From Bacteroidia bacterium (lineage in GTDB: Bacteria > Bacteroidota > Bacteroidia > Bacteroidales > GWF2-35-48), in assembly GCA_016212695.1 (NCBI GenBank), contig JACREX010000222.1, positions 1-33,876 of the forward strand: a stretch of 33,876 nt of DNA, in the 5' to 3' direction. Shown here piece after piece: positions 1 to 8,025 of this stretch (its first letter is position 1; each line of letters starts with the position of its first letter). The translations under genes and the position numbers were made by a program. The notes under the pieces were generated by a model that was not told the origin of the DNA, made no database searches, and saw nothing but the letters and a program-made list of their open reading frames with translations.

Positions 1-180
1 ATCGCCCAGGTTCTTTGAAATGCCTCCGTACATTTTGGCAAGTTTATCAATTTTTTTATCAGATTCCTGAGAGATTTTAGCAAGTCTGTCTATTTTTTTG
101 TCTGTTTCCTGAAACATTTGCCAGACTTTTTCAAAGGTCAGTCCGGATGTATCGGGAGTATTTTGTTGATGTGTTTTCAT
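1..180 (-). CDS. Partial coiled-coil protein, DUF3782/PD-(D/E)XK-like N-terminus
   Basis: The reading frame starts at ATG 180 and runs off the left edge, so only the first 60 residues are seen. They contain TFEKVWQMFQETDKKIDRLA followed by a second, similar ETDKKID-type heptad segment. Short repeated 'ETDKKI' coiled-coil turns are typical of the N-terminus of a bacterial family (DUF3782-like) whose C-terminus often holds a PD-(D/E)XK nuclease-like fold. The nuclease part is outside the window, so that assignment is inference. The gene lies 50 bp downstream of the 71-codon gene at 231-446 on the same strand and may be co-transcribed with it. Confidence 0.6.
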   Translation of the reverse strand, partial: MKTHQQNTPDTSGLTFEKVWQMFQETDKKIDRLAKISQESDKKIDKLAKMYGGISKNLGD

Positions 181-230
181 TTTATGGATTTGTTTTAATA
201 TATGTGTATTTTATTAATTGTAAAATTCTT

Positions 231-446
231 TTATCGTCCATTGACATGATACATGTCCTCTCTTCTAAAAGTTTCATTTGGATTAATTGTACCTTTTAAA
301 TCCATAAACCATAAAGGTTCTTTAGTCTTTGGAGTATCGTCAATAACAATTAAAATGTCATATTCTCCTTTTGGCAATGTACTTGGCAATGGAAACATTA
401 AAATTGAATTGTCTGTTACAGTTGCTTTTGTGTTTAGTGTTATCAT
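231..446 (-). CDS. Small antitoxin-like protein (71 aa), unknown function
   Basis: The 71-residue product begins MITLNTKATVTDNSILMFPL and continues with a 'LPKGEYDILIVID' segment. This pattern of a short beta-rich N-terminus, then a proline-glycine turn and a hydrophobic strand ending in acidic residues, resembles small proteins often annotated as antitoxins or DUF2281-like in Bacteroidota and cyanobacteria. No toxin partner is visible next to it; its downstream neighbour is the partial coiled-coil gene at 1-180. An overlapping plus-strand frame at 253-495 has low-complexity hydrophobic content and no recognisable start context, so I prefer the minus-strand gene. A TAATTTTG element at 464-471 (minus) may be its -7 box, although no matching -33 box is seen. 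The functional call is a weak inference. Confidence 0.55.
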   Translation of the reverse strand: MITLNTKATVTDNSILMFPLPSTLPKGEYDILIVIDDTPKTKEPLWFMDLKGTINPNETFRREDMYHVNGR

Positions 447-526
447 ATTATCAGATTTTTATACAAAATTAAGCAAATTTTTTAAGGAAAAATAATTAAA
501 CTGAAAATCATCAGGCGGGCTGGTTC

Positions 527-2962
527 TTAAGTGATGGCGGCTGTTTTATTTTTCACCGCATCATCTTCGAGAAGAATCTTTTTTAATTTCTGGTACATAA
601 AAGAAACCACCAGCAATAAAATTCCCAATGAAATAAAGGCTGCGATCTTTCCGGCTTCATGGATACCGCGGATATCGAAAATGAAAAGTTTAAACAGGGT
701 GATAAAAAACAGGCTTAATGAAATAATACGAAGGCGCCTGTTTTTCGCCCTCATGCCAATAGTCATCAGGATTAATGAACCGATTCCCCATAAAATCGGG
801 AACCCGATCTTGTGCGATTGTGTTAAAATTTCGGTAAATGAATCTCCCTGCCGATACTGTGAAATTAATACCAACTGGTCGAGTTCCGCGCTTGCCATAA
901 ATACCGAAACAAAAACAATAAACCATAATGCCATCACATCAACAACTGATTTCGGATTAAAAATTTTTACAATATTTTTATAAAAAAGAATTACGATTGC
1001 GGCTACACATAATATAAGCGGGTAGTGGATCATGAAATGCGACAGGCTTAAATCCGTACCGGTAAGATACAATGCGCTTACTTTATAAATCTGCCGGTTA
1101 TAATAAACAAGGTATGAAAAAATTCCGATAAACGCCAGCCCGGTTGCAATTTCGAAGATTATCTTAACAGACTTTACCCGCGTCCACAACATCAATCCAA
1201 AAATAAATACCATATTATAAAGACCGATAATGATGTGCTGCGACTCCCGGATATCAATATAATATTTAACATGGTAATTCAACTCAAGCAAAACAGCCAC
1301 ATACAGGTAAATGATAAAAAACGGAAACAGTATCCACTTGTATGCCTTCACTCCTATTCCGATAAAAGATTCCGGCTTCTCTTCATAACGCAGCATAAAA
1401 ATCGTAAGTGCCAGGGCAGCCAGCGAAAAAATACTTGTTATAAAACCTTTATTAAATATAACAGGAAGATGTGAAATAGTAAGGATATCCGGATTATTTG
1501 GATCAACATAATTAATGGTGGCAGTTGAAAAATTATAAATATTTGTCCAGTCTACCAGCAGGCTGAACAGCATCAGGAATGTAACAACAACGGAAGCGAT
1601 TTTTACAACTTTAATACCTGACTTTTGCGAAAACCATAACAACAGTACAGATTCCAACGCCCAGAACAACGTGATGTAATTTCCATTCAGTTGAACCGGC
1701 GCCGTGAGGCTTAAAAATGTCAGGACAAATCCGATTAACAGATATACAAGGTTGCGATCCACCTGTTTTCTGTAATATAAATAAATAGCAAAAGCAAGGT
1801 TGTAAATTGCAAGCAAAATGGTAAAAATACCTTTTAATTTCCCATCATACATCTGGCTCAAAACGCCCATGCCGGCTGCATAAAAGAGCGCCGTATTACT
1901 TAATAATATGGATATTTCGCCAAACCTGAATTTTTGTTTTTCTTTTACATTATTAATAATATTCATCAGGAAAAAAGTGGCGTAAAAAAGACCGGCAAAT
2001 ATCAATGCGCCTTTATAAAGATATGATTTATTATCATGTATAGCCGTTATAAGCCAGCCTCCATAAATAATTACTGTAAAAACAAAGGCAACAATATTTA
2101 CAAGATACCACTTCTTATAATACGAAAGCACCAGCATCCCCACGTTCAGGATCATGAAATAGGTGAAAAGCACCACATAATTTCCCTCGCCTGTGCTCAC
2201 AAAGAAAGGGGTTCCAAAACCGCCCAGCATGGCAAGAACGGCTAACTCGATCCGGTCGTAAGCGATGGAAAGGAGTACGGCAAAAAAAGTAATAATAATC
2301 ATAATAATAAATGCCGCCGTCTGGCTGAACAGGTGATATTGGTGAAATGCAATAGCTATGGTAATATAAAGAACGGCCAGCCCTCCGCCAATGAGTACAG
2401 AACTGAAAGGTTTGTATGATTTCCGCATCCAATGGGCCAATCCGATCAATGCGGCGCCGCTTAATATCCCGATGGCTACCCGAGCCACTTCATTAATCCA
2501 GTTTTTATCAATAGCATATTTTACTAAGAACCCAAGCCCGAGAACCAAAACAATAATCCCGATTTTACTGATAAGATTTTCGCCTATGAATTTTTCAAAA
2601 TCAGTTTTTTTCTTGGGTACAACAGGTTTCTGTATTGGTTCTTTTTGGGGAATAACCGGCTGTTGTATCACAGGTTGCAGATGCTCAATAATTTTTTCTT
2701 CAACAATAACCGAAACAGGCGGCGTAGTTTCCTTTTCCTGCGTAATGACCGATGTAGGTTGAACAATCTCTTTTTCCGGTGGTATTATTACAGGTTCCGC
2801 TTTTTTCTCAACAGGGACTTCTTTCATCGGTTGAGCAATGGTCTTCTGTTTTAACTCAGCTTTTAAATTTTCCATCAGCCGCAATATCTTTACAATAGCA
2901 GAATTATTTATGAGTGTAAAAACCACTAAGAAAACCAGGAGTAACAACAATACATATTCCAT
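527..2962 (-). CDS. DUF2339 family polytopic membrane protein
   Basis: The 811-residue protein begins with one hydrophobic N-terminal helix. It is followed by a short charged segment and a stretch of roughly 70 residues rich in Pro, Gln, Val and Glu (about residues 45-115), probably a flexible spacer. The rest is an almost continuous series of hydrophobic helices, more than twenty by eye, beginning at the 'FIGENLISKIGIIVLVLGLG' segment near residue 125. This architecture of one anchor, a low-complexity linker and a conserved FIGxxxxxKIGxxxLxxG entry into a large polytopic domain is characteristic of DUF2339. Its biochemical role is not known to me. It is a single gene, separated from the Nudix gene by a 212-bp gap that contains a heptamer-based repeat. 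I saw no frameshift or truncation. Confidence 0.85.
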   Translation of the reverse strand: MEYVLLLLLVFLVVFTLINNSAIVKILRLMENLKAELKQKTIAQPMKEVPVEKKAEPVIIPPEKEIVQPTSVITQEKETTPPVSVIVEEKIIEHLQPVIQQPVIPQKEPIQKPVVPKKKTDFEKFIGENLISKIGIIVLVLGLGFLVKYAIDKNWINEVARVAIGILSGAALIGLAHWMRKSYKPFSSVLIGGGLAVLYITIAIAFHQYHLFSQTAAFIIMIIITFFAVLLSIAYDRIELAVLAMLGGFGTPFFVSTGEGNYVVLFTYFMILNVGMLVLSYYKKWYLVNIVAFVFTVIIYGGWLITAIHDNKSYLYKGALIFAGLFYATFFLMNIINNVKEKQKFRFGEISILLSNTALFYAAGMGVLSQMYDGKLKGIFTILLAIYNLAFAIYLYYRKQVDRNLVYLLIGFVLTFLSLTAPVQLNGNYITLFWALESVLLLWFSQKSGIKVVKIASVVVTFLMLFSLLVDWTNIYNFSTATINYVDPNNPDILTISHLPVIFNKGFITSIFSLAALALTIFMLRYEEKPESFIGIGVKAYKWILFPFFIIYLYVAVLLELNYHVKYYIDIRESQHIIIGLYNMVFIFGLMLWTRVKSVKIIFEIATGLAFIGIFSYLVYYNRQIYKVSALYLTGTDLSLSHFMIHYPLILCVAAIVILFYKNIVKIFNPKSVVDVMALWFIVFVSVFMASAELDQLVLISQYRQGDSFTEILTQSHKIGFPILWGIGSLILMTIGMRAKNRRLRIISLSLFFITLFKLFIFDIRGIHEAGKIAAFISLGILLLVVSFMYQKLKKILLEDDAVKNKTAAIT

Positions 2963-3020
2963 GACAGATTCAGATTAGTATTATATTAGTTATATTCTAA
3001 AATACATAATTTGTACAGTT

Positions 3021-3116
3021 GGTAATCGGTATTCGGTTCCGCCTGCGGCGGTCGGTAATCGGTGGTTTTCTCTTAATTACCGATTACTGATTACCGAATA
3101 CTGATTACTGATTACC
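3021..3116. repeat. Heptamer-based inverted repeat (copy A)
   Basis: Five tandem 7-nt units of the form ACYGAWT occupy 3079-3113. The left part (3022-3035 and 3054-3060) carries the complementary form, for example GGTAATCGGT, so the two halves can pair into a cruciform or long hairpin. A GC-rich insert (GCCTGCGGCGG, 3041-3051) interrupts the left arm. A closely related element is at 7381-7484. Confidence 0.75.
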
Positions 3117-3174
3117 AAATGTGAACTGTATAAAATTAAACCATTCAAAGTATAATTATTGCTGTAACCAAAAT

Positions 3175-3819
3175 TCATGAAACCAATTCCGTCTTTTCTG
3201 CAACTTCCAGAAATTCGCTCAGGATCATCGCCGTGGCGCCCCAGATATAATAATCTTTCGCTAAATAACAGGGAGCGTCAATTTCAATATTTTTTATATT
3301 GATCCTTTTCACAAGTTTGTTTTTCATATCTGCCAGTTCCGGCAACTCTATTTCAAGTATCTCTTCAACCTCGATATTATCTTTTACAAATTCCGGCCTG
3401 TAATTCATATATCCCACAACCGGGAGCACGCTGATATTGCTCACCGGGATAAAAAGCGATGTAAGAGTTCCCAGAACAACAACATCTTTATGATTAATCC
3501 CTGTTTCCTCTTCTGCTTCGCGCAATGCGGTCTGTATAAGATTCAGGTCGCAGGTTTCATATTTTCCTCCGGGAAAGCCGATCTGCCCGCTGTGCGGACC
3601 TTTTGAATCGGCCCGTTTTATAAATACAATATTTGTTTTTGCTTCATTCGGATATAAAAGAATTAAAACGCTGCTGTTTCTCCTTTTCCCATCCTTCTTG
3701 ATATAATTTATATCAAATTTTCGGGTTGACGGCGCCATCCTGTGCTGCACTTCCTTACCGGGCAATTGCTTGCCCAACTCCATCTTCAACTGTTCTATCG
3801 CTTTTCCGAAAGTACCCAT
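3175..3819 (-). CDS. Nudix hydrolase, CoA pyrophosphatase type (NudL-like)
   Basis: The predicted product shows the CoA-pyrophosphatase subgroup signature SGQIGFPGGK immediately followed by a Nudix box ending LREAEEETGI. The spacing between the double glycine and REAEEE is that of the NudL/UPF0035 group rather than MutT. Such enzymes hydrolyse coenzyme A or its derivatives to a phosphopantetheine compound and 3',5'-ADP. The open frame extends upstream to 3930 and would overlap the end of gatD by about 100 bp. The internal ATG at 3819 gives a 214-residue protein, close to the usual length for this family, and starts 13 bp after the gatD stop. I therefore chose 3819. It is probably the last gene of the gatE-gatD transcription unit, with no obvious functional link to tRNA amidation. 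Confidence 0.85.
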   Translation of the reverse strand: MGTFGKAIEQLKMELGKQLPGKEVQHRMAPSTRKFDINYIKKDGKRRNSSVLILLYPNEAKTNIVFIKRADSKGPHSGQIGFPGGKYETCDLNLIQTALREAEEETGINHKDVVVLGTLTSLFIPVSNISVLPVVGYMNYRPEFVKDNIEVEEILEIELPELADMKNKLVKRINIKNIEIDAPCYLAKDYYIWGATAMILSEFLEVAEKTELVS

Positions 3820-3832
3820 ACCGGCATTAAGT

Positions 3833-5221
3833 TTATTTATGAAATTTCCTGATAAACTCTTCCACTTCCGCCACGCCACCCTGGTAAATAAGATACCCGT
3901 TATACGGTTCCCTGGGAGTAGTTTCATCATTGATAGGCGTGAGCATAAGCCGTCTCACTTCTTCCGGGTCATCCGTCTGGCCAAGCGCCCACCCGAGTTT
4001 GATATAGGCCGCTTCGGGCAGCATGTTTTCTGCAGGGATAACGCCTTTTGCCATCAGGTCTCTTCCGGTATCATATACAAACATATGGACATAGCCCCAG
4101 AGCGTCTGAACCGTCATATAAATATGAACGCCTTTTTTTACCGCCCTTTCAATGGCAGGATAAATCGGCTTGTTTACATGGCCAAGGCCGGTGCCTATTA
4201 TTATGATCCCTTTATATCCGTTGTCAACCAATGAATCAATAATATCCGGCTGCATATTGGTATAATAATAGATCATTGAAACCTTTTCTTCAAAATAGGG
4301 CAATATTTTTACCTTACGGTCTTTTCTGCGGTGATTGTATTTTTGCTTGATCGGTATCACTCCCGCTTTTCTGCTCACAGTGGCAAGCGGAGTGTCGCCG
4401 ATTGTCCTGAATGTTGAACGGTACGACGAGTGCATTTTCCTTACTCTGGAACCTCTATGAAGAAATCCATATTCATCCGAAGTAGGTCCGAACATACATA
4501 CCATTACTTCTGCTATATCCGAATGTCCGGCTGTATATGCCGCATGCATGAGGTTCAGCGCCGCATCCGACGAAGGCCTGTCTGATGAACGCTGTGATCC
4601 AACAAGAACTATTGGAATGGGCGAATCCTGAATCATGAAGGTCAGTGCGGCGGCAGTATAATGTAATGTGTCGGTTCCGTGCCCGATAATAATTCCGTCA
4701 ATGCCGTTTTCAATTTCCTTCCCGATAGCTACGGCTAATTTTTTATACTGTTCAGGCCCCATGTTTTCGCTGAACACGGCAAATAATTTTTCTGTGGTTA
4801 AATTGCAAATATCTGCCAGTTCGGGAACCGCGCCGTATAATTCGCCCGGAGTAAATGCCGGGATTACAGCGCCGGTCCTGTAATCAAGGCGTGAAGCGAT
4901 GGTGCCGCCGGTGCCGATTAATTTAACTTTTGGTAAACCGGGTGTTACCGGGAATTCCTTTTCCGGAATCTTGTAATTGGCTTTTTTATAACCGACCTCT
5001 TTCATCGTTTTAATGGTTTTTATATCAAGCCCGACATTATATCCGGTTGCTATTTTTAAAACGATATGCTGGTCGTCGTCGTTTTCTGATCGGGGAAGCA
5101 CGGTCCCTTTGAACCCGCCGCGGGTGGTCTCGATCTCAGCCTGCCCCCATACCCTGACATTAAATTTTGTCAGTGCTTTTAATGCTGCTCCCTTATAACC
5201 CTGAAAAAAATCTTCAGCCAT
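3833..5221 (-). CDS. gatD: Glu-tRNA(Gln) amidotransferase subunit D (archaeal type)
   Basis: The 462-residue protein has an N-terminal domain of about 90 residues followed by an L-asparaginase-like fold. Key residues are in place: T107 in GTGGTIAS, T183-D184 in GHGTDT, and K262 in RVRKMHSSY. In archaeal GatDE this subunit releases ammonia from glutamine or asparagine and passes it to GatE, which amidates Glu-tRNA(Gln). The N-terminal extension and the RVRKMH motif separate it from ordinary bacterial asparaginases, and its neighbour upstream is gatE. The genes are 125 bp apart on the same strand. GatDE is known chiefly from archaea, while bacteria normally use GatCAB, so its presence here is unusual. 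The end of the gene overlaps a longer in-frame extension of the Nudix frame, which I do not consider coding. Confidence 0.92.
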   Translation of the reverse strand: MAEDFFQGYKGAALKALTKFNVRVWGQAEIETTRGGFKGTVLPRSENDDDQHIVLKIATGYNVGLDIKTIKTMKEVGYKKANYKIPEKEFPVTPGLPKVKLIGTGGTIASRLDYRTGAVIPAFTPGELYGAVPELADICNLTTEKLFAVFSENMGPEQYKKLAVAIGKEIENGIDGIIIGHGTDTLHYTAAALTFMIQDSPIPIVLVGSQRSSDRPSSDAALNLMHAAYTAGHSDIAEVMVCMFGPTSDEYGFLHRGSRVRKMHSSYRSTFRTIGDTPLATVSRKAGVIPIKQKYNHRRKDRKVKILPYFEEKVSMIYYYTNMQPDIIDSLVDNGYKGIIIIGTGLGHVNKPIYPAIERAVKKGVHIYMTVQTLWGYVHMFVYDTGRDLMAKGVIPAENMLPEAAYIKLGWALGQTDDPEEVRRLMLTPINDETTPREPYNGYLIYQGGVAEVEEFIRKFHK

Positions 5222-5224
5222 TTT

Positions 5225-5252
5225 GTATTTTCGATTTTCGATTTTTATTCGG
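5225..5252. repeat. Short 7-nt tandem array (CGATTTT-type)
   Basis: About four tandem units of 7 nt occupy the gap between gatE and gatD: GTATTTT, CGATTTT, CGATTTT, TATTCGG. It is one of several intergenic period-7 arrays in this window. Confidence 0.55.
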
Positions 5253-5276
5253 ACACTTCGACAAACTCAGTGTCCG
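5250..5276. terminator. Hairpin between gatE and gatD
   Basis: CGGACACT at 5250-5257 pairs perfectly with AGTGTCCG at 5269-5276 around an 11-nt loop. On the minus strand no long U-tract follows, so it may be a processing or stabilising hairpin, or a dispersed repeat, rather than a true terminator. Confidence 0.4.
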
Positions 5277-5304
5277 ATTTTAATTTAATTCACTTATCTC
5301 TTTT

Positions 5305-5336
5305 TCATCCGTCATCCGCACACTGAGCCCTGAGCC
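5305..5336. repeat. Two adjacent 7-nt duplications
   Basis: TCATCCG is duplicated in tandem at 5305-5318 and CTGAGCC is duplicated in tandem at 5323-5336. Both have a period of exactly 7 nt although their sequences differ. Confidence 0.5.
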
Positions 5337-5346
5337 GAACCATGCC

Positions 5347-7344
5347 TTATGCCTTCCCTTTTTCAATATGAGATTTCAGATCATGCAAACTGATATTTCC
5401 TACAGCTTGTTTTCTTAATTGCCCCATCACCCAGTCTGTTTCACATTTAGGATTTTTCTTTTTCCCGATCTCCTTGTATTTTTCTTTTAAGAATCCGATA
5501 GGCGCTACAATTTGTTCTTTGGTCCTTTTCCTGAATTTCATATTTTCCAGCACAGAGTCAAAGTCCATTTTTGGATGCTCATACACCACCGGCAACATTT
5601 CCTTTGCAATGTTAAGATCCATTTTCTCTTTTTTCAGATATTTGAACAATTCATATATTTTATCAAAATTAAAATCAGTAGCTTTTGCATAATGGCCTTC
5701 GACAAATTTCACTTTATGGCCGAAAAAGGTTCCCGTGAATTTCGGATCGATTTTCAAATCTTTAACAATGGCATCAATTTTCGGTACTAAATTTTTCTTT
5801 AATATATATGTATAGGTATCAGCAGGAACTTCCCATTTTTGTAATTGATGATACCGGTCGCTTACCTCGACAGGAAGATTTTTGCTGAGTTTTTCGATAT
5901 ATTCGTTTTCAAGAGGAATCGGTTTTGAATCCGTATCAGGATACATACGGTCGGCTCCGGGAAGCACTCTTTCAAAAATCGTTGTTCCGTTTTCAAAAGA
6001 TTTTCTCGTTTCATTGGGAACGAATTCAAATGCCATCCTGCAGCGTTCTTCAATGGTTTCAAGAGCGGTTTTCATATCTTCCTCTGGTCCCCAGATAATG
6101 ATCTGGGAATCTTTTTCACCCGTTTTGAGTACAGGCGCAATAACCTTCATATCCGCATCCGTGATGATCTGATCAAACTGTTCGGTATGCAGCATATTCG
6201 GTTTTTCAAGACATGCAATCACTTTTAATCGGTCGCATATTTCATCGGCAAACATCTTGCCGGGTTGGGTGAAATGAGAAAGAATACCTTTAAATCCGGG
6301 AAGGTTCACGGCTATGAACTTGTATTTTTTATCCCTTGCCGCTTTCAGCGGTTCGTAAGTGATTTCAAAATCTTCGTAATCAAGATATGTAAAACTGATC
6401 TGCCATTTCCTGGCATCTTTGATTTTTTTATTCAGCAACTCCCGGATGTGCAGCAATGCCCATTGACGGAAACATTCGTTATGCACAAGTTCGGGCATCC
6501 ACCGGGTATGGGCAACCCCTTTTATTTCAACCCGTGTTCCTCCTCTACAACTCACATTTACATCTGCGCGCGCAGAACCAATCCCGGTTCTGACTTTTCC
6601 CGTGCTTCGGTTCAGGAAGCGGATATAATCGGCGCCTTCTTTTACTTCATCAGGATTTGCAAAGTCAGGATAAGTAACTGTTTCAATCAGCGGCATACCC
6701 AGCCGGTCGGTCTTATAAATTCTCACGTGGCCCACATCAGAAATTTCGCGGCATGAGTCTTCTTCAATGCTTAACTGGATCAGCCGCACTTTTTTATTTT
6801 TCAACGGTATTTCTCCTTCAACGCCGATGATAGCGGTTCTCTGGAAACCGGTAGGGATGCTTCCGTCGAGATATTGCTTACGCGTAATATGAACTTCGCC
6901 AACAATATTCAGCTTGCTTAATAAAGATATTTCAATGGCGATTTCCAGCGCTTCGCGGTCAATTTTAAAAGGAGGCGTATCGTCAACATCATAGGTGCAG
7001 GCCGTTTCATTCTTTATGCGGTACACAATTTCTTTCCTGGTTCTAAACTCCATGAGAGCCGTACCGTCGTATTCACCGAGTTCGCTCAATGTGGGGCGCA
7101 TATGCCGGATCAACTCGGAATCAAAAATATCACTCGGGTTATAAACGCCGGCAGGGCAGCGGCAGAAAAGTTTTTCTTTGGTAAGCAATTGCTGATGCAC
7201 TTCAAGGCCGGACATAAAACCGATGCGGTCGTAATCTTTCTGAGCGGCTTTCTTTCTCGGAACGTATCCGATTGCTTTCTGCGTTTCATGGTAATTTTTC
7301 TTAGGATCAAATTTATTCTTCATTTCGATTTGTTTTTTCTTCAC
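5347..7344 (-). CDS. gatE: Glu-tRNA(Gln) amidotransferase subunit E (archaeal type)
   Basis: The 665-residue protein carries the GatB/GatE kinase-like cradle, starting with IGFMSGLEVHQQLLTKEKLF and CRCP. LDGSIPTGFQRT and GIGSARADVNVS also match this family. Around residues 390-470 it holds an inserted domain (DADMKVIAPVLKTGEKDSQI onward) corresponding to the AspRS-like GAD insert that marks GatE and is absent from bacterial GatB. The C-terminal 150 residues form the helical tail domain (YqeY-like). GatE phosphorylates the glutamate on Glu-tRNA(Gln) and completes amidation with ammonia from GatD. Archaeal GatE is usually around 620-635 residues; this one has about 30 extra at the N-terminus. 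Translation may start at the second in-frame ATG (7323) instead of 7344. It is the first gene of the gatE-gatD-Nudix cluster. Confidence 0.92.
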   Translation of the reverse strand: MKKKQIEMKNKFDPKKNYHETQKAIGYVPRKKAAQKDYDRIGFMSGLEVHQQLLTKEKLFCRCPAGVYNPSDIFDSELIRHMRPTLSELGEYDGTALMEFRTRKEIVYRIKNETACTYDVDDTPPFKIDREALEIAIEISLLSKLNIVGEVHITRKQYLDGSIPTGFQRTAIIGVEGEIPLKNKKVRLIQLSIEEDSCREISDVGHVRIYKTDRLGMPLIETVTYPDFANPDEVKEGADYIRFLNRSTGKVRTGIGSARADVNVSCRGGTRVEIKGVAHTRWMPELVHNECFRQWALLHIRELLNKKIKDARKWQISFTYLDYEDFEITYEPLKAARDKKYKFIAVNLPGFKGILSHFTQPGKMFADEICDRLKVIACLEKPNMLHTEQFDQIITDADMKVIAPVLKTGEKDSQIIIWGPEEDMKTALETIEERCRMAFEFVPNETRKSFENGTTIFERVLPGADRMYPDTDSKPIPLENEYIEKLSKNLPVEVSDRYHQLQKWEVPADTYTYILKKNLVPKIDAIVKDLKIDPKFTGTFFGHKVKFVEGHYAKATDFNFDKIYELFKYLKKEKMDLNIAKEMLPVVYEHPKMDFDSVLENMKFRKRTKEQIVAPIGFLKEKYKEIGKKKNPKCETDWVMGQLRKQAVGNISLHDLKSHIEKGKA

Positions 7345-7380
7345 CCTGATTCCTTTTATACTACAAACGGGATAAGATTT

Positions 7381-7484
7381 GTAATCAGTTATCGGTGTTC
7401 GGTAATCGGTGGTTTTCTATTACTGATTACCGATTACTGGTTACCGATTACCGTTCGCCGCAGGCGAAACCGATCACTGATTAC
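7381..7484. repeat. Heptamer-based inverted repeat (copy B)
   Basis: The left arm (7381-7415) is five 7-nt units of GTAATCR type. The right arm (7422-7456) is five 7-nt units of the complementary ACYGATT type, then a GC-rich palindrome (TTCGCCGCAGGCGAA, 7454-7468) and two more units to 7482. The arms can pair. It is related to the element at 3021-3116, with the same GGTGGTTTTCT turn, and lies just upstream of gatE. Confidence 0.75.
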
Positions 7485-7668
7485 AAAATGTACAATTTTC
7501 CGTTTTAGTATAAAAATTATATCGATCAGGTGACTAATTTTCACGCACTCCAAATATATATCTGTTTTGATTCTTTACAAAGAAAAAGGGAATAATCTTA
7601 AACAGTTTTTAATTTACCGTGAAGAGGGATAACATAGGTACTTTTCCAAATGTTGTACCTGTAATTTA

Positions 7669-7703
7669 AAAGCGCCTGTAAACTTTTTGTTTACAGGCGC
7701 TTT
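7669..7703. terminator. Intrinsic terminator beside attL (probable original tRNA-Asp terminator)
   Basis: A perfect 15-bp stem (7669-7683 with 7689-7703) closes a 5-nt loop. On the minus strand it is followed by UUUU and A/U-rich sequence. It sits 12 bp from the left copy of the tRNA-Asp 3' end. If the island model is right, this is the terminator that once followed tRNA-Asp. Confidence 0.75.
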
Positions 7704-7715
7704 CTCTTTATCTCA

Positions 7716-7729
7716 GCGGTCTGGACGGG
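7716..7729. other. Candidate attL: tRNA-Asp 3'-end fragment
   Basis: GCGGTCTGGACGGG is identical to 17586-17599, the 3' end of the intact tRNA-Asp gene, in the same orientation. The rest of the tRNA is missing here. This is the expected geometry for an attachment site left by integration into the 3' end of a tRNA gene. Confidence 0.7.
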
Positions 7730-7846
7730 ACGCACACTTATTTAATCGTATTTAATCATGCTTAATATAAAATACTGATTTATATTCTTTTGTAAAATAT
7801 CTCCTTTCTTATTTTATTCTATTTTATTAATTTTTTACAACTTTTT

Positions 7847-7866
7847 GGGTACTCACTTTGGGTACT
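7847..7866. other. Candidate integrase arm sites, left (paired GGGTACT)
   Basis: GGGTACT occurs at 7847-7853 and 7860-7866, 13 nt apart. The same heptamer occurs as a pair near the right att copy (17531-17537 and 17543-17549) in the same orientation. Paired short direct repeats at both ends suit arm-type binding sites of a tyrosine integrase. Assignment is inference. Confidence 0.45.
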
Positions 7867-7887
7867 CACTTTTTTTAGTTATCTTTG
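7857..7887 (+). promoter_or_regulatory. Bacteroidota-type promoter (TTTG-N19-TATCTTTG)
   Basis: TTTG at 7857-7860 and TATCTTTG at 7880-7887 are separated by 19 nt, matching the -33/-7 consensus of the primary sigma factor of Bacteroidota. Transcription would start near 7892-7895, ahead of the integrase remnant and the toxin-antitoxin genes. The -33 box overlaps the second GGGTACT repeat. Confidence 0.65.
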
Positions 7888-7920
7888 CTTTATGATATTT
7901 AATTTTAATTTTAACATATT

Positions 7921-8025
7921 ATGGCAAATATAAATTTTTATTTAAAATCAGGCAAGCCTAATAAAAATGGATTAAAATCTATTATTATTAATACAAATTT
8001 TAAATCTATCAGGCTATGGAAGTAG
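7921..8025 (+). pseudogene. Tyrosine integrase remnant (N-terminus only)
   Basis: ATG at 7921 opens a 34-codon frame beginning MANINFYLKSGKPNKNGLKS and stopping at 8023-8025. MANxNFYLK followed by a basic, asparagine-rich turn is how many Bacteroidota phage-type integrases (SAM-like arm domain) begin, and a promoter stands directly upstream. The rest of the integrase, about 370 residues, is absent; the frame runs into the antitoxin gene, whose start overlaps it at 8016. The position 190 bp inside the candidate attL is where an island integrase usually sits. The family call rests on a very short segment. Confidence 0.55.

Noticed and set aside
253-495. 80-codon plus-strand frame opposite the antitoxin-like gene
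   Set aside because: Its translation has no family features, and the minus-strand gene has a more protein-like composition and a same-strand neighbour.
3820-3930. Upstream 37-codon extension of the Nudix frame
   Set aside because: It overlaps the 3' end of gatD by about 100 bp and lies outside the family's usual length; the ATG at 3819 is preferred.
3833-5221. Plain bacterial L-asparaginase
   Set aside because: The N-terminal domain of about 90 residues, the RVRKMH motif and the adjacent gatE identify GatD.
5347-7344. Bacterial GatB
   Set aside because: The inserted AspRS-like GAD segment and the GatD neighbour fit GatE; GatB lacks the insert and is about 480 residues.
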